A DNA stretch of 13,234 nt from an uncultured Clostridia bacterium (GTDB lineage Bacteria > Bacillota > Clostridia > Oscillospirales > Ruminococcaceae), in assembly GCA_947385505.1 (NCBI GenBank), contig CANDLP010000023.1, forward strand, positions 1-13,234, given 5' to 3'. The notes under the pieces are model-generated. The model worked only from the letters and a program-made list of their open reading frames with translations. It was not told the DNA's origin and did not search any database. Positions 1 to 7,615 of the stretch are shown in pieces (the first letter of the stretch is position 1; each line of letters starts with the position of its first letter). A program made the translations under genes and the position numbers.

Positions 1-669
1 CAGCTCGCTTGTTTCCAATCCCTTGACCGACGTCCATAACATACCGATATTGTTGGCTATCAAAACCTTTTTTCCTACTCCGGTTATGAATTTTAAAATA
101 CCCTCGTAGATACAGTCAAGGTTAATCGTTCTGTCGTCCAGCTCCTTGGCGATATCGTCGTATCTAACTATCGGACCTGCCACTATCTGCGGGAATAACG
201 TTACAAATGCGGCGAAGGAAATAGGGTTTTTCTGTACCTTTATTTTACCCATATACATATCAATGGTGTAAGACATGGACTGGAATGTAAAAAAGCTTAT
301 TCCTATGGGCAGGGGCAAGGCATGTTTGGGATCAAAAAGCGATGTGCCGAATACGGCGTCAATATTTTGCATAATGAATCCGCTGTATTTAAATACGCCC
401 AGAAGACCGAGATTCATTAAAAGGGAAACGATAAGACAAATACGCTTTATCGTTTGGCTTTTGTCAAATTTATAAATCAACAGCCCCGCCGTGTAGTCTA
501 TAAGGGTTGAAACCAGCATTATCAGCACATAAACGGGTTCGCCCCAAGCGTAAAATATAAGCCCGCTTATGAGAATAAACAGATTTTTGAATTTCTTAGG
601 CACGATATAATAAAGTATCAGTACTATCGGCAGAAATATAAACATAAATGTAAGACTTGAAAAGACCAT
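1..669 (-). CDS. MBOAT family O-acyltransferase, AlgI-like (3' end cut by window)
   Basis: N-terminal 223 residues of a polytopic membrane protein; the C-terminus lies outside the window. It opens MVFSSLTFMFIFLPIVLILY, the signature start of AlgI-like membrane-bound O-acyltransferases in Gram-positives. Further family marks are FYAWGEP (39-45), PIGISFFTFQSMSYTIDMY (121-139) and LFPQIVAGPIVRY (158-170). Several hydrophobic segments are visible (about 5-24, 28-42, 46-65, 77-93). Known role of the family: moving acetyl or similar groups across the membrane onto an exported polymer, usually with an SGNH/DltD-like partner. The catalytic histidine expected further on is not visible, and neither is a partner gene, so the substrate is unknown. 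The ATG at 669 follows the upstream Toprim gene by 8 bp, and its AAAGGA ribosome site lies inside that gene's 3' end, which suggests coupled translation as the last gene seen of the alaS operon. Family assignment is strong; specific function is not assigned. Confidence 0.93.
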   Translation of the reverse strand, partial: MVFSSLTFMFIFLPIVLILYYIVPKKFKNLFILISGLIFYAWGEPVYVLIMLVSTLIDYTAGLLIYKFDKSQTIKRICLIVSLLMNLGLLGVFKYSGFIMQNIDAVFGTSLFDPKHALPLPIGISFFTFQSMSYTIDMYMGKIKVQKNPISFAAFVTLFPQIVAGPIVRYDDIAKELDDRTINLDCIYEGILKFITGVGKKVLIANNIGMLWTSVKGLETSEL

Positions 670-677
670 ATCTTAAT

Positions 678-1301
678 TTATCCTTTCGGTATTGCTTTTT
701 CCTCAGTATTTATAAGGGAGACCGCCTTTTTGTATTCATCTGGGGTATACATTGCGTTAAGCACTTCTATAAGCGAGTTTGAGGAGAGAAGGGAAGGAAG
801 CTTCAGCAGTTTTAAAAGCTTTTTTCGTTTTCCTTCCGAGTTGTCTTTTCCTATGAACCCGTCGTCATAAAGTGTTATTTTGTCAGCCCAATCACTTTTT
901 TCTTTTTCGGCTGAGGCATTTTCGAATACGGTTACGCCCGATTTGATTAAGGCGTTTTTCAGTATATCCGACGGAATTCCCTCTACGCCCAGTTTTCCCT
1001 CTTTTGAAGGTTCCGATTTTCTTTTTTCCTTTCCGAATATTTCCGGAATATATACGTTATATATTTTTCCCTTTTGGGTGCAGCCTTTGATGTAGCTTCG
1101 TATTTTGAATCCTGCGCTGTCGCTGTCGGTTAATATTATTACGCCCCGGTTTTCCGCAAGACTTTTGATAAGCGCCAGCTTTTCTTTGTTTTTAAACACT
1201 CCGAATCCGTCCGTAGTAATTATCAGAGCGTCGGTAATCGATGACAGCTTTATTTTATCGTATTTTCCTTCGACTATCAAAGCTTCCTTAAGATGTATCA
1301 T
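678..1301 (-). CDS. Toprim-domain protein, RNase M5-like with DUF4093-like C-terminus
   Basis: A 207-residue protein with an N-terminal Toprim fold: ALIVEGKYDK (7-16) with the catalytic-type Glu11, and LTDSDSAGFKIR (57-68) with the Asp59-x-Asp61 pair. GVEGI (105-109) matches the motif after the Toprim core in ribonuclease M5 (the 5S rRNA maturase RnmV). A basic, charged linker (about 90-103) precedes it. The C-terminal third (about 142-195: LYDDGFIGKDNSEGKRKKLL, then LPSLLSSNSLIEVLN) resembles the DUF4093 tail of clostridial RnmV relatives. It is slightly longer than my recollection of B. subtilis RnmV, and it sits beside holA rather than the ksgA neighbour familiar from Bacilli. RNA maturation is therefore plausible but unproven; a DNA or repair role cannot be excluded. 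The ATG start has only a weak ribosome site (GACGGA), and it begins 22 bp after holA. Confidence 0.88.
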   Translation of the reverse strand: MIHLKEALIVEGKYDKIKLSSITDALIITTDGFGVFKNKEKLALIKSLAENRGVIILTDSDSAGFKIRSYIKGCTQKGKIYNVYIPEIFGKEKRKSEPSKEGKLGVEGIPSDILKNALIKSGVTVFENASAEKEKSDWADKITLYDDGFIGKDNSEGKRKKLLKLLKLPSLLSSNSLIEVLNAMYTPDEYKKAVSLINTEEKAIPKG

Positions 1302-1323
1302 TTTTTATCCGTCACTTTTTATT

Positions 1324-2379
1324 TTAAAATCGCGTTGAGACAGCGTTTCCGCATTCCATTATTTTTAAGACCGTTTCTTCCAGAAGCAGCTGTCTGTTAA
1401 AGGAGGAGGATTTACACTTTACGTCGGCTTCAAAAATAAGGTTTATTGTGTTTCTCAAAACGCTAAGCTCCATTTTAGCCGCTTGAGTGTATTTTCTTGC
1501 CGCAAAGCCGGCTTTTGCCCCTGTGTATCCGAAATCGGCGGCTACTTGCTGAGGGGGGACTCCGCTTGTTTTTGCTGCCTTCGCTGTGTAATAATCGGAA
1601 TACACGGTGGAGAGCGTCGCTAAAATCGGAATAGGGTCTACCCGCTGAGAAAAAAGCTCTCCGAGAATTTTAAGGGCTTCTTTTTTATTTCCCGCTATCA
1701 TAGCGTCGGACAGAGTAAAAATCCTTGTTTCAAGCCTTTTGGCTATCATAGCGTCTATAATCTCTCTTGTAATCTCTTTTCCTTCTTCCACATAACAGCA
1801 CAGCTTTGTGGTTTCAACGGAAGCAAGATTCAGGTCGCAGGCGGTTATTTCCGCTATATATTCGGCGTTTGAGGGGGATATAAGTCTTTTTTGTTTATTG
1901 ACCTTCCTTAATATTATATCCCCGATTTTCATTTTATTAAGCGGCTTAAATTCGCATACCGCGGAATATTTTTTTATTATTTCAAACAGCTTTTTGACTC
2001 TTGCTGACCGAAGTGAAAATCCGCAGCCTGTCAGATAAAAAACCATAACGGTGGAATCGGGAACATTTTTCAATATGCTCTCGAAAAGTTCAAAATCCCC
2101 TTCGGGAAGCTTTTCAAGACTGAAATCGTTTATAATTATAACCTTATGTTCCGCGAAGAATGGCAGAGATTCAGCGTGGTCGGACAGCATATTGAGATCG
2201 GGGTTTCCGCTTAGTTCAAGCAGGTTTATATCTACCGCCGCATCGCCCAGCAGTTTGTTTTTTATTTTTATGGCATATGTTTTAACTAAAAAGCTTTCTT
2301 CTCCGTAGAAGAAGTAAACGGGTGAAAATTTTCCGCTTTTTATGGCGGTGTTTAATTGCGCTTCGGTTATTACGGGCAT
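1324..2379 (-). CDS. holA: DNA polymerase III subunit delta
   Basis: A 351-residue protein, the usual length for HolA. Delta is the clamp-loader subunit that opens the beta sliding clamp in the replicative polymerase holoenzyme. The N-terminus SPVYFFYGEESFLVKTYA (19-36) is the typical delta opening, in which the AAA+ fold carries a degenerate nucleotide site (YGEE where a P-loop would be). The middle part has the family pattern AEYIAEITACDLNLASVETTK. The C-terminal helical collar includes IFTLSDAMIAGNKKEALKIL and ends with the small-helix region NRQLLLEETVLKIM. The start ATG is preceded by AAAGGCGGA at suitable spacing. It lies 35 bp downstream of comEC, and a comEC-holA order is common in Firmicutes. 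No defects are visible. Confidence 0.96.
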   Translation of the reverse strand: MPVITEAQLNTAIKSGKFSPVYFFYGEESFLVKTYAIKIKNKLLGDAAVDINLLELSGNPDLNMLSDHAESLPFFAEHKVIIINDFSLEKLPEGDFELFESILKNVPDSTVMVFYLTGCGFSLRSARVKKLFEIIKKYSAVCEFKPLNKMKIGDIILRKVNKQKRLISPSNAEYIAEITACDLNLASVETTKLCCYVEEGKEITREIIDAMIAKRLETRIFTLSDAMIAGNKKEALKILGELFSQRVDPIPILATLSTVYSDYYTAKAAKTSGVPPQQVAADFGYTGAKAGFAARKYTQAAKMELSVLRNTINLIFEADVKCKSSSFNRQLLLEETVLKIMECGNAVSTRF

Positions 2380-2414
2380 TTATATAATCCGCCTTTCTTT
2401 TTTCTTCACTGAGA

Positions 2415-4442
2415 TCACTGATTCCTTTTTCTTAAAAAACCGTTCTCGGTTATTATGTATTCAGCTTTTTCATAGTAAAGGTTTACGGCATTTTCAAAAC
2501 CTTCAGCGCCGTCAAGCCTTTTTGATGAAACAAAAACTGCTCCGCCGAGTTTGTGAACTTTTCCTGTGTAGCCGTATAAAACGGTAACGTTGTTATCTTT
2601 AGGATCCTTTGCGGGGGAAAGCGATACGGAAACACCGTTTATTGACAGGGTACATCTGTCCGATTCGCTGATAAGCGTTATTTTATCGGTGTAAACTTCT
2701 TTTTGTCTGTCGGGTTGAATGAATATTTTGCAGGGTATTTTATCATACTGCGAGACGGCGTTGTGATTTGTGTTAAGTACTGTCAGCGCCGAGGCTTCGT
2801 CAATAAAATTGTTTTTAAGATAATCGTTTATGTTTTGCAGCAGCTTTGGGGAATCGTCTGAAACGGTTATAAAAACGCTGCCCATATGTTCGGCTATTAT
2901 ACAGGCGTCGTCGCCGTCGGAATAGATTGTAAGCTTTGCCTTATCAAAATAATAAACCTCTGCGGCAGCGGTAAAGAAAAGCATAACGCAAATTGAGATC
3001 GATACCGCCTTAATCGTTTTCTTTATGTCCTTGAAACAGAAAAAGACAAGAAGGATAAAACCCGCTGACAGAATGCTTAGCGGCAATGCAAAGTCGTACT
3101 TCAAAGGAAAGTACGCGTATTTGAAGTTTCCGAACAGATTGATTATCCAAATCATTCCCTTTGCGCATATACCCGCCAAAAGCATAAGTATTTTTCCGTT
3201 TCCGCCAAGCAGGGCGAACAGCGCGGAGCAGGTCAAAGCGGGGAGAAACAAGGGGTATAATATGATATTTGTCACTGCTCCCGCCAAAGAAAAACCGCCG
3301 AAATAAATACAGCTCAAGGGAAAGGTACAGAGAACGGCGGAAATTGAAGCGATGAAAGCTTTTTTCAGTGCAGGAAATCTTCCCTTACCGAATTTGCGCG
3401 CTGCTGAAGGAGAAACTATGCCTACGCCTAACGTGCCTGCAACGGACAAAAGCAATCCCGCGTCGGTACAGGCGTAAGGGTCGGTCAGAGTTATTATCAG
3501 CACCGCCGCGCCTATTGAGTTAAAAACATTGCTTTTTCTCATAAAAGGTTCACAGCCGTAATATATTATAAGCATTATACCTGCTCTTACTACTGAATGT
3601 GAAAGTTTGAAAAACAGCATGAACAATAATATCAGTATTACCAATACCGTAAATTTAAAATATCTGTGATTTTTAAGCGGGGTTAGCGAAATTATCAGCA
3701 AAATAATGTGAGAAATTAGCGTCAGATGAAGTCCCGATACTGCGGTAAAATGGCTGATTCCGGCTCTTCTGATATTTTCGGAAAGGGAATCGCTTAATCC
3801 CGTCTTGTCTCCCATAAACATTGCCTTTAAAATACCGCCCTCTTCTCCAATCAGCAGAAGGTCTATTTTTTCACCTATATAGTCGCTGTAATCAGATATA
3901 AGCTTCTTTAAGCTGAAATTTTCACAGGGCGTTATTTCGGCATTTGACTTCGGAACAGCGGAAAGAAAAATATTTTTGGCTTTATAATAGCTTCTTTCGG
4001 AAAAAGTCTGATTGTCTTTTAAAAGCGACAGCTTTACCGTTATCCTTATATTGTCTCCCGGCTCTCCGCCGTTATCCGTTCCGAACATATTTATGAAGGC
4101 TTCGGCGCCGTTTATATTTGTTTTTATTGTGAAAGCGGCGGTATCATGATCGTAATAGCGTACATCGGTTATACTGCCGTTTATTTCCACTGTTTTTCCC
4201 GCAAATTCGGTTACGGGAATATACACGGTAAAAGTGTATATTCCGTGAACAAACATTGCCGCTGAGACGGTAAACAGGACTGCCGCCGCCGAAGTCGATT
4301 TTCCGTATTTGGTTGCTGCCAGCGCGCTTATCATCAGAAGAGCGGCGATTATAAAAACGCCTGTTACTGCCGTACCGAAAAATTCAGCACAAATAAGTCC
4401 TGCAAGGTAAGAAAAACCTATCAAGCCTAATTTGTGCCTCAT
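2415..4442 (-). CDS. comEC: ComEC/Rec2-family DNA uptake channel protein, MBL motif missing
   Basis: A 675-residue polytopic membrane protein. An N-terminal DUF4131-type region (about 1-175) has hydrophobic stretches at 5-20, 26-43 and 52-68 and a soluble beta-rich stretch (82-165). The Competence domain follows, with the hallmark HFTAVSGLHL (231-240), SVVRAGIM (283-290) and DPYACTDAGLLLSVAGTLG (321-339), and repeated membrane segments up to about 494. Known role: the channel passing single-stranded DNA during transformation. The last 170 residues (about 503-675) occupy the place of the usual metallo-beta-lactamase-like nuclease domain, but I see no HxHxDH motif. The corresponding strand reads LTVLNTNHNAV (553-563). 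The protein is somewhat shorter than the 750-800 residues common in the family. The ribosome site GGAGGAA lies about 10 nt before the ATG, within a TCCTCGGAGGA palindrome. No comEA or other competence genes are in the window. Confidence 0.92.
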   Translation of the reverse strand: MRHKLGLIGFSYLAGLICAEFFGTAVTGVFIIAALLMISALAATKYGKSTSAAAVLFTVSAAMFVHGIYTFTVYIPVTEFAGKTVEINGSITDVRYYDHDTAAFTIKTNINGAEAFINMFGTDNGGEPGDNIRITVKLSLLKDNQTFSERSYYKAKNIFLSAVPKSNAEITPCENFSLKKLISDYSDYIGEKIDLLLIGEEGGILKAMFMGDKTGLSDSLSENIRRAGISHFTAVSGLHLTLISHIILLIISLTPLKNHRYFKFTVLVILILLFMLFFKLSHSVVRAGIMLIIYYGCEPFMRKSNVFNSIGAAVLIITLTDPYACTDAGLLLSVAGTLGVGIVSPSAARKFGKGRFPALKKAFIASISAVLCTFPLSCIYFGGFSLAGAVTNIILYPLFLPALTCSALFALLGGNGKILMLLAGICAKGMIWIINLFGNFKYAYFPLKYDFALPLSILSAGFILLVFFCFKDIKKTIKAVSISICVMLFFTAAAEVYYFDKAKLTIYSDGDDACIIAEHMGSVFITVSDDSPKLLQNINDYLKNNFIDEASALTVLNTNHNAVSQYDKIPCKIFIQPDRQKEVYTDKITLISESDRCTLSINGVSVSLSPAKDPKDNNVTVLYGYTGKVHKLGGAVFVSSKRLDGAEGFENAVNLYYEKAEYIITENGFLRKRNQ

Positions 4443-4495
4443 AAATATTATTCCTCCGAGGAGATTTTTCTGTCAAATATTTTTGAAAGATTCGA

Positions 4496-4837
4496 TCAGC
4501 AAAGCGCCGTATTGAGCTTTTTACCTCCAAGCAAATGAAAATGCAGATGACGCACGGTTTGTCCGCCGTCCTCGCCTACATTGGTCACAATACGGAAACC
4601 GTTGTCCAAATGATATTCCTTAGCTAACCGCGACGCAACGGCAAATATCTTTGATACAACAGCGGAGTTTTCTTCGTTCAGCATATCCGCGCCGTCAATA
4701 TGATTTTTCGGGATAATAAGGATATGGACGGGCGCCATGGGGTTAATATCGTTAAAGGCAAGGATTTCATCGTCCTCATAAACCTTTGCCGAGGGAATTT
4801 CTCCCTTTATTATTCTGCAAAAAAGGCAGTTTTCCAT
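4496..4837 (-). CDS. HIT-family nucleotide hydrolase (HinT-like)
   Basis: A 113-residue histidine-triad protein. It has the zinc-type pair CLFC (4-7), PKNHI (43-47) and the triad RHLHFHLLGG (96-105), with His97, His99 and His101 spaced as H-x-H-x-H. Family knowledge: HinT enzymes hydrolyse adenosine phosphoramidates and acyl- or aminoacyl-adenylates, the latter formed by tRNA synthetases, which fits its place 24 bp downstream of alaS. The C-terminus ends KKLNTALC where most HinT proteins end in a tryptophan-containing segment such as LxWPPG, so specificity may differ slightly. AAGGAG lies 11 nt before the ATG. The stop is 53 bp before comEC. The family is certain; the physiological substrate is not. 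Confidence 0.95.
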   Translation of the reverse strand: MENCLFCRIIKGEIPSAKVYEDDEILAFNDINPMAPVHILIIPKNHIDGADMLNEENSAVVSKIFAVASRLAKEYHLDNGFRIVTNVGEDGGQTVRHLHFHLLGGKKLNTALC

Positions 4838-4861
4838 TGTAATGACAGCTCCTTCTCTTAT

Positions 4862-7489
4862 TCAATCTTTAAGCATTTCAGCAGCTATGTTCTTTACTTC
4901 AAGCAAAGCCTCGTCTATCTTGGTATTATCGCCTATACCCGACATAGCCATATCCGGTTTTCCGCCGCCTTTGGCGCCGGTGATTTCGGCAACCCTGCGA
5001 ACAATCTGCCCCGCGTTGGCGCCTTTTGCTACCGCTTCGGGACTGCATGCGCATACAAAGTTGCCCTTGTTATCGCTTACTCCCGCAAGCACCGCTATAA
5101 AGCTGCTGTTTTTGCTCTTCATACTGTCTATAACTTTGCGCAGATTATCGCCTGAAGTACCGGTAAGCATAGCGGTGATTATCTTTATGCCTTTTACTTC
5201 TTCCATGTTGTCGTAAAGGCCGCTCAGCTGTGACGAAGAAATTTTGTCGTTAAGACGGTCAATTTCCTTTTTGAGCTCATGTACTTCATTCTGAAGGCTG
5301 ACGCAGCGGTTTATGATAGCGTCTTCTCCCGAAGCCTTAACGGCTGAGCCTATTTTAGCCATAATCACGTTTAATCCGTTAAAGGCTTTTATAATCTCAT
5401 TTCCCGTTATTGCCTCGATACGTCTTACGCCGCTGGCAACCGAGGTTTCGGTAATGATTTTGAACAGGCCTGCTTGTGCAGTATTGGTAAGGTGAGTACC
5501 GCCGCAGAATTCGGTGGAAAAGTCGGGAACGGAAACAACCCTTACTATTTTTCCGTACTTTTCGCCGAACAGAGCCATAGCTCCGCGCTTTTGAGCTTCT
5601 TCGATAGGCAATTCTTCTGTTATAACAGGCACAGATTTTAAAATTTCTTCGTTTACAAGCTTTTCTACCTCGGCGATTTCCTCCATTGTCATCGCGCTGA
5701 AATGTGAAAAGTCAAAACGGCATTTGTAAGGATCCACATAAGAGCCGGACTGGTGAACGTGATCGCCCAGCACCTTTCGCAGGGCTGCCTGCAAAAGGTG
5801 AGCGCAGGTGTGATTTCTTGCGGTTGCACGGCGAAGCTCTTCGTCCACTTGTGCGGTTACGCTGTCGTTGACATAAAATTCTCCGCTTTCGGTATGACAT
5901 TCGCAGACATACTGCCCTCCCGGCAGCTTCTTGGTATCAATTACACGAAGTATATTGTCGCCGTTTGTGATAACGCCTTTGTCGCCTACCTGTCCGCCGC
6001 TTTCAGCGTAAAAGGGAGTTTTTTCGATAAGTACCGCCACATCATCGCCTTCCGAGCAGGAATCGGATAAAGCGCCGTTTTTCAATACGGCTTTAAGCTT
6101 TGTAACGCAGGACAATTCTTTATATCCTACAAATTCAGTTGAAAAATCGTTGAAAGCGTCATTGGAAGCTTCGTCCCAGCCGCCTTTAAAGGCTTGATTT
6201 GAGCGGGCAGTGCTGCGCTGAATCTCCATAAGCTCACGGAAGCGGCTTTCGTCGAGAGTAAGATTCTTTTCCGCAAGAATTTCTTTGGTAAGATCAAGAG
6301 GAAAACCGTAAGTGTCGTGGAGTTTAAATGCGTCCTCTCCGCTTATAATGCTTCCGGTATCCATTTTATCAATGATTTCCTGTAAGATTTGAGAGCCTTT
6401 TTCAACTGTTTTATTAAAGCTGTCCTCCTCGTTGCGGAGCACTTTTTTGATATATTCCTCTTTTTCTTTTACTTCGGGGTAAGCGGACTCGTTTTCTTTT
6501 ATAACGCTTGCCGCCACCTTATAAAGGAAGCTTTCCTTCATTCCCAGCAAACGTCCGTGACGTGCGGCGCGGCGGATAAGGCGCCTTAAAACGTAGCCTC
6601 TGCCTTCATTTGAAGGCCTTACTCCGTCGCCTATAAGAAATGTGCTCGCTCTGACATGGTCGGTGATAACGCGGATGGAAACATCGTCCTTTTCGTTAGC
6701 CTTGTATTGTTTTCCGGTAAGCTCACAGATGGTTTTGATTATATTCTGCGCGGTGTCTACCTCAAACATGTTGTCCACGTCCTGCATTACACAGGCAAGG
6801 CGGTCAAGTCCCATTCCCGTGTCTATGTTTTTGTTGGCAAGCATCGTGTAGTTGCCTTTGCCGTCATTGTCAAACTGGGTGAATACAAGGTTCCATATCT
6901 CGATAATGCGGTCGCAGTCTCCAGCCTGTTCAAAATCAATAAAAGGACCGTATTTTTCGCCCCTGTCGAAATGTATTTCGGAGCAGGGACCGCAGGGACC
7001 GCTGCCGTGTTCCCAGAAGTTGTCCTTTTTGCCCAGCTTTACGATTCTTTCGCGGGGAACGCCTATTTCCTCCGCCCAGATTTCGCCCGCTTCGTCGTCC
7101 TCTTCATAGATGGTTACCCAAAGCTTGTCTTCGGGAATCTCAAGTATTTTTGTAAGGTATTCCCATGCCCATGCGATAGCTTCATGCTTAAAGTAGTCGC
7201 CGAATGAGAAGTTGCCCAGCATTTCAAAATATGTGCCGTGCCTTGCGGTTTTTCCTACGTTTTCAATATCAGGAGTACGGATACATTTCTGACAGGTGGT
7301 CACTCTCTTGCGCGGGGGTGTTTCAACGCCTTGAAAAAATTTTTTCAGAGGGGTCATACCGGCATTGATAAGCAGCACGGAGTTGTCCCCTTGGGGCACG
7401 AGAGGAGCCGAATCCATACGAAGGTGTTCTTTGCTTTCAAAAAATTTAAGATAACTTTCTCTTAAATCGTTAAGACTTGTCCATTTCAT
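4862..7489 (-). CDS. alaS: Alanyl-tRNA synthetase
   Basis: Full length at 875 residues (E. coli enzyme 876). It charges tRNA-Ala with alanine in the cytosol and clears mischarged Ser/Gly-tRNA. The class II catalytic region is at the N-terminus: LINAGMTPLKKFF (40-52), ARHGTYFEMLGNFSFGDYFK (82-101), WNLVFTQFD (199-207) and the motif 3 region IDTGMGLDR (222-230). The editing domain has FYAESGGQVGD (493-503) and the metal ligands His560 and His564 (HTCAH) with Cys662 and His666 (CGGTH). The C-terminal DHHA1/C-Ala part carries GAKGGGKPDMAMSGIGD (about 839-854), where the more usual AxGGG is AMSGIG. The start MKWTSLNDLRESYL matches the family; AAAGG lies upstream at rather long spacing (about 12 nt). 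It is the first gene behind a strong promoter and probably heads the operon reaching to the left edge. Confidence 0.98.
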   Translation of the reverse strand: MKWTSLNDLRESYLKFFESKEHLRMDSAPLVPQGDNSVLLINAGMTPLKKFFQGVETPPRKRVTTCQKCIRTPDIENVGKTARHGTYFEMLGNFSFGDYFKHEAIAWAWEYLTKILEIPEDKLWVTIYEEDDEAGEIWAEEIGVPRERIVKLGKKDNFWEHGSGPCGPCSEIHFDRGEKYGPFIDFEQAGDCDRIIEIWNLVFTQFDNDGKGNYTMLANKNIDTGMGLDRLACVMQDVDNMFEVDTAQNIIKTICELTGKQYKANEKDDVSIRVITDHVRASTFLIGDGVRPSNEGRGYVLRRLIRRAARHGRLLGMKESFLYKVAASVIKENESAYPEVKEKEEYIKKVLRNEEDSFNKTVEKGSQILQEIIDKMDTGSIISGEDAFKLHDTYGFPLDLTKEILAEKNLTLDESRFRELMEIQRSTARSNQAFKGGWDEASNDAFNDFSTEFVGYKELSCVTKLKAVLKNGALSDSCSEGDDVAVLIEKTPFYAESGGQVGDKGVITNGDNILRVIDTKKLPGGQYVCECHTESGEFYVNDSVTAQVDEELRRATARNHTCAHLLQAALRKVLGDHVHQSGSYVDPYKCRFDFSHFSAMTMEEIAEVEKLVNEEILKSVPVITEELPIEEAQKRGAMALFGEKYGKIVRVVSVPDFSTEFCGGTHLTNTAQAGLFKIITETSVASGVRRIEAITGNEIIKAFNGLNVIMAKIGSAVKASGEDAIINRCVSLQNEVHELKKEIDRLNDKISSSQLSGLYDNMEEVKGIKIITAMLTGTSGDNLRKVIDSMKSKNSSFIAVLAGVSDNKGNFVCACSPEAVAKGANAGQIVRRVAEITGAKGGGKPDMAMSGIGDNTKIDEALLEVKNIAAEMLKD

Positions 7490-7490
7490 A

Positions 7491-7562
7491 TAATGTGTCG
7501 ACCTTTCATCTTGTGAAGTAATATTCTTTTAGGCGGTAAGCCTTAAATTACGATCAATAATT
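7491..7562 (-). promoter_or_regulatory. alaS 5' leader with small hairpin
   Basis: The short leader between the predicted alaS promoter and the ATG holds AGGC-TTACC-GCCT (about 7533-7545), a 4-bp stem flanked after one mismatch by three more A-T pairs. It is too short and too weak for a tRNA-sensing T-box: there is no AGGGTGG-type box, no specifier loop and no terminator stem. It may only affect mRNA folding or ribosome access. Confidence 0.3.
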
Positions 7563-7590
7563 ATTATAACAAAAATTGGCTAAAAGTCAA
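7563..7590 (-). promoter_or_regulatory. Sigma-A-type promoter for alaS operon
   Basis: Reading the minus strand, TTGACT (-35; 7585-7590) and TATAAT (-10; 7563-7568) are separated by 16 bp. This is a near-consensus vegetative promoter. The predicted transcription start is near 7556, giving a leader of about 67 nt to the alaS ATG at 7489. No terminator is visible between the preceding binding-protein gene (stop at 7616) and this promoter, so some read-through from upstream is possible. Confidence 0.85.
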
Positions 7591-7615
7591 GTATGGAAAT
7601 ATATAAAGGAAAAAG

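Noticed and set aside
6656..7207. 183-residue plus-strand open frame
   Set aside because: Antisense to the alaS catalytic domain; no recognisable protein features.
7490..7615. Possible T-box riboswitch in front of alaS
   Set aside because: tRNA-synthetase genes in Firmicutes often have one, but the gap is only about 126 bp, holds no T-box-like AGGGTGG motif, specifier loop or terminator, and has a plain promoter with a short leader.
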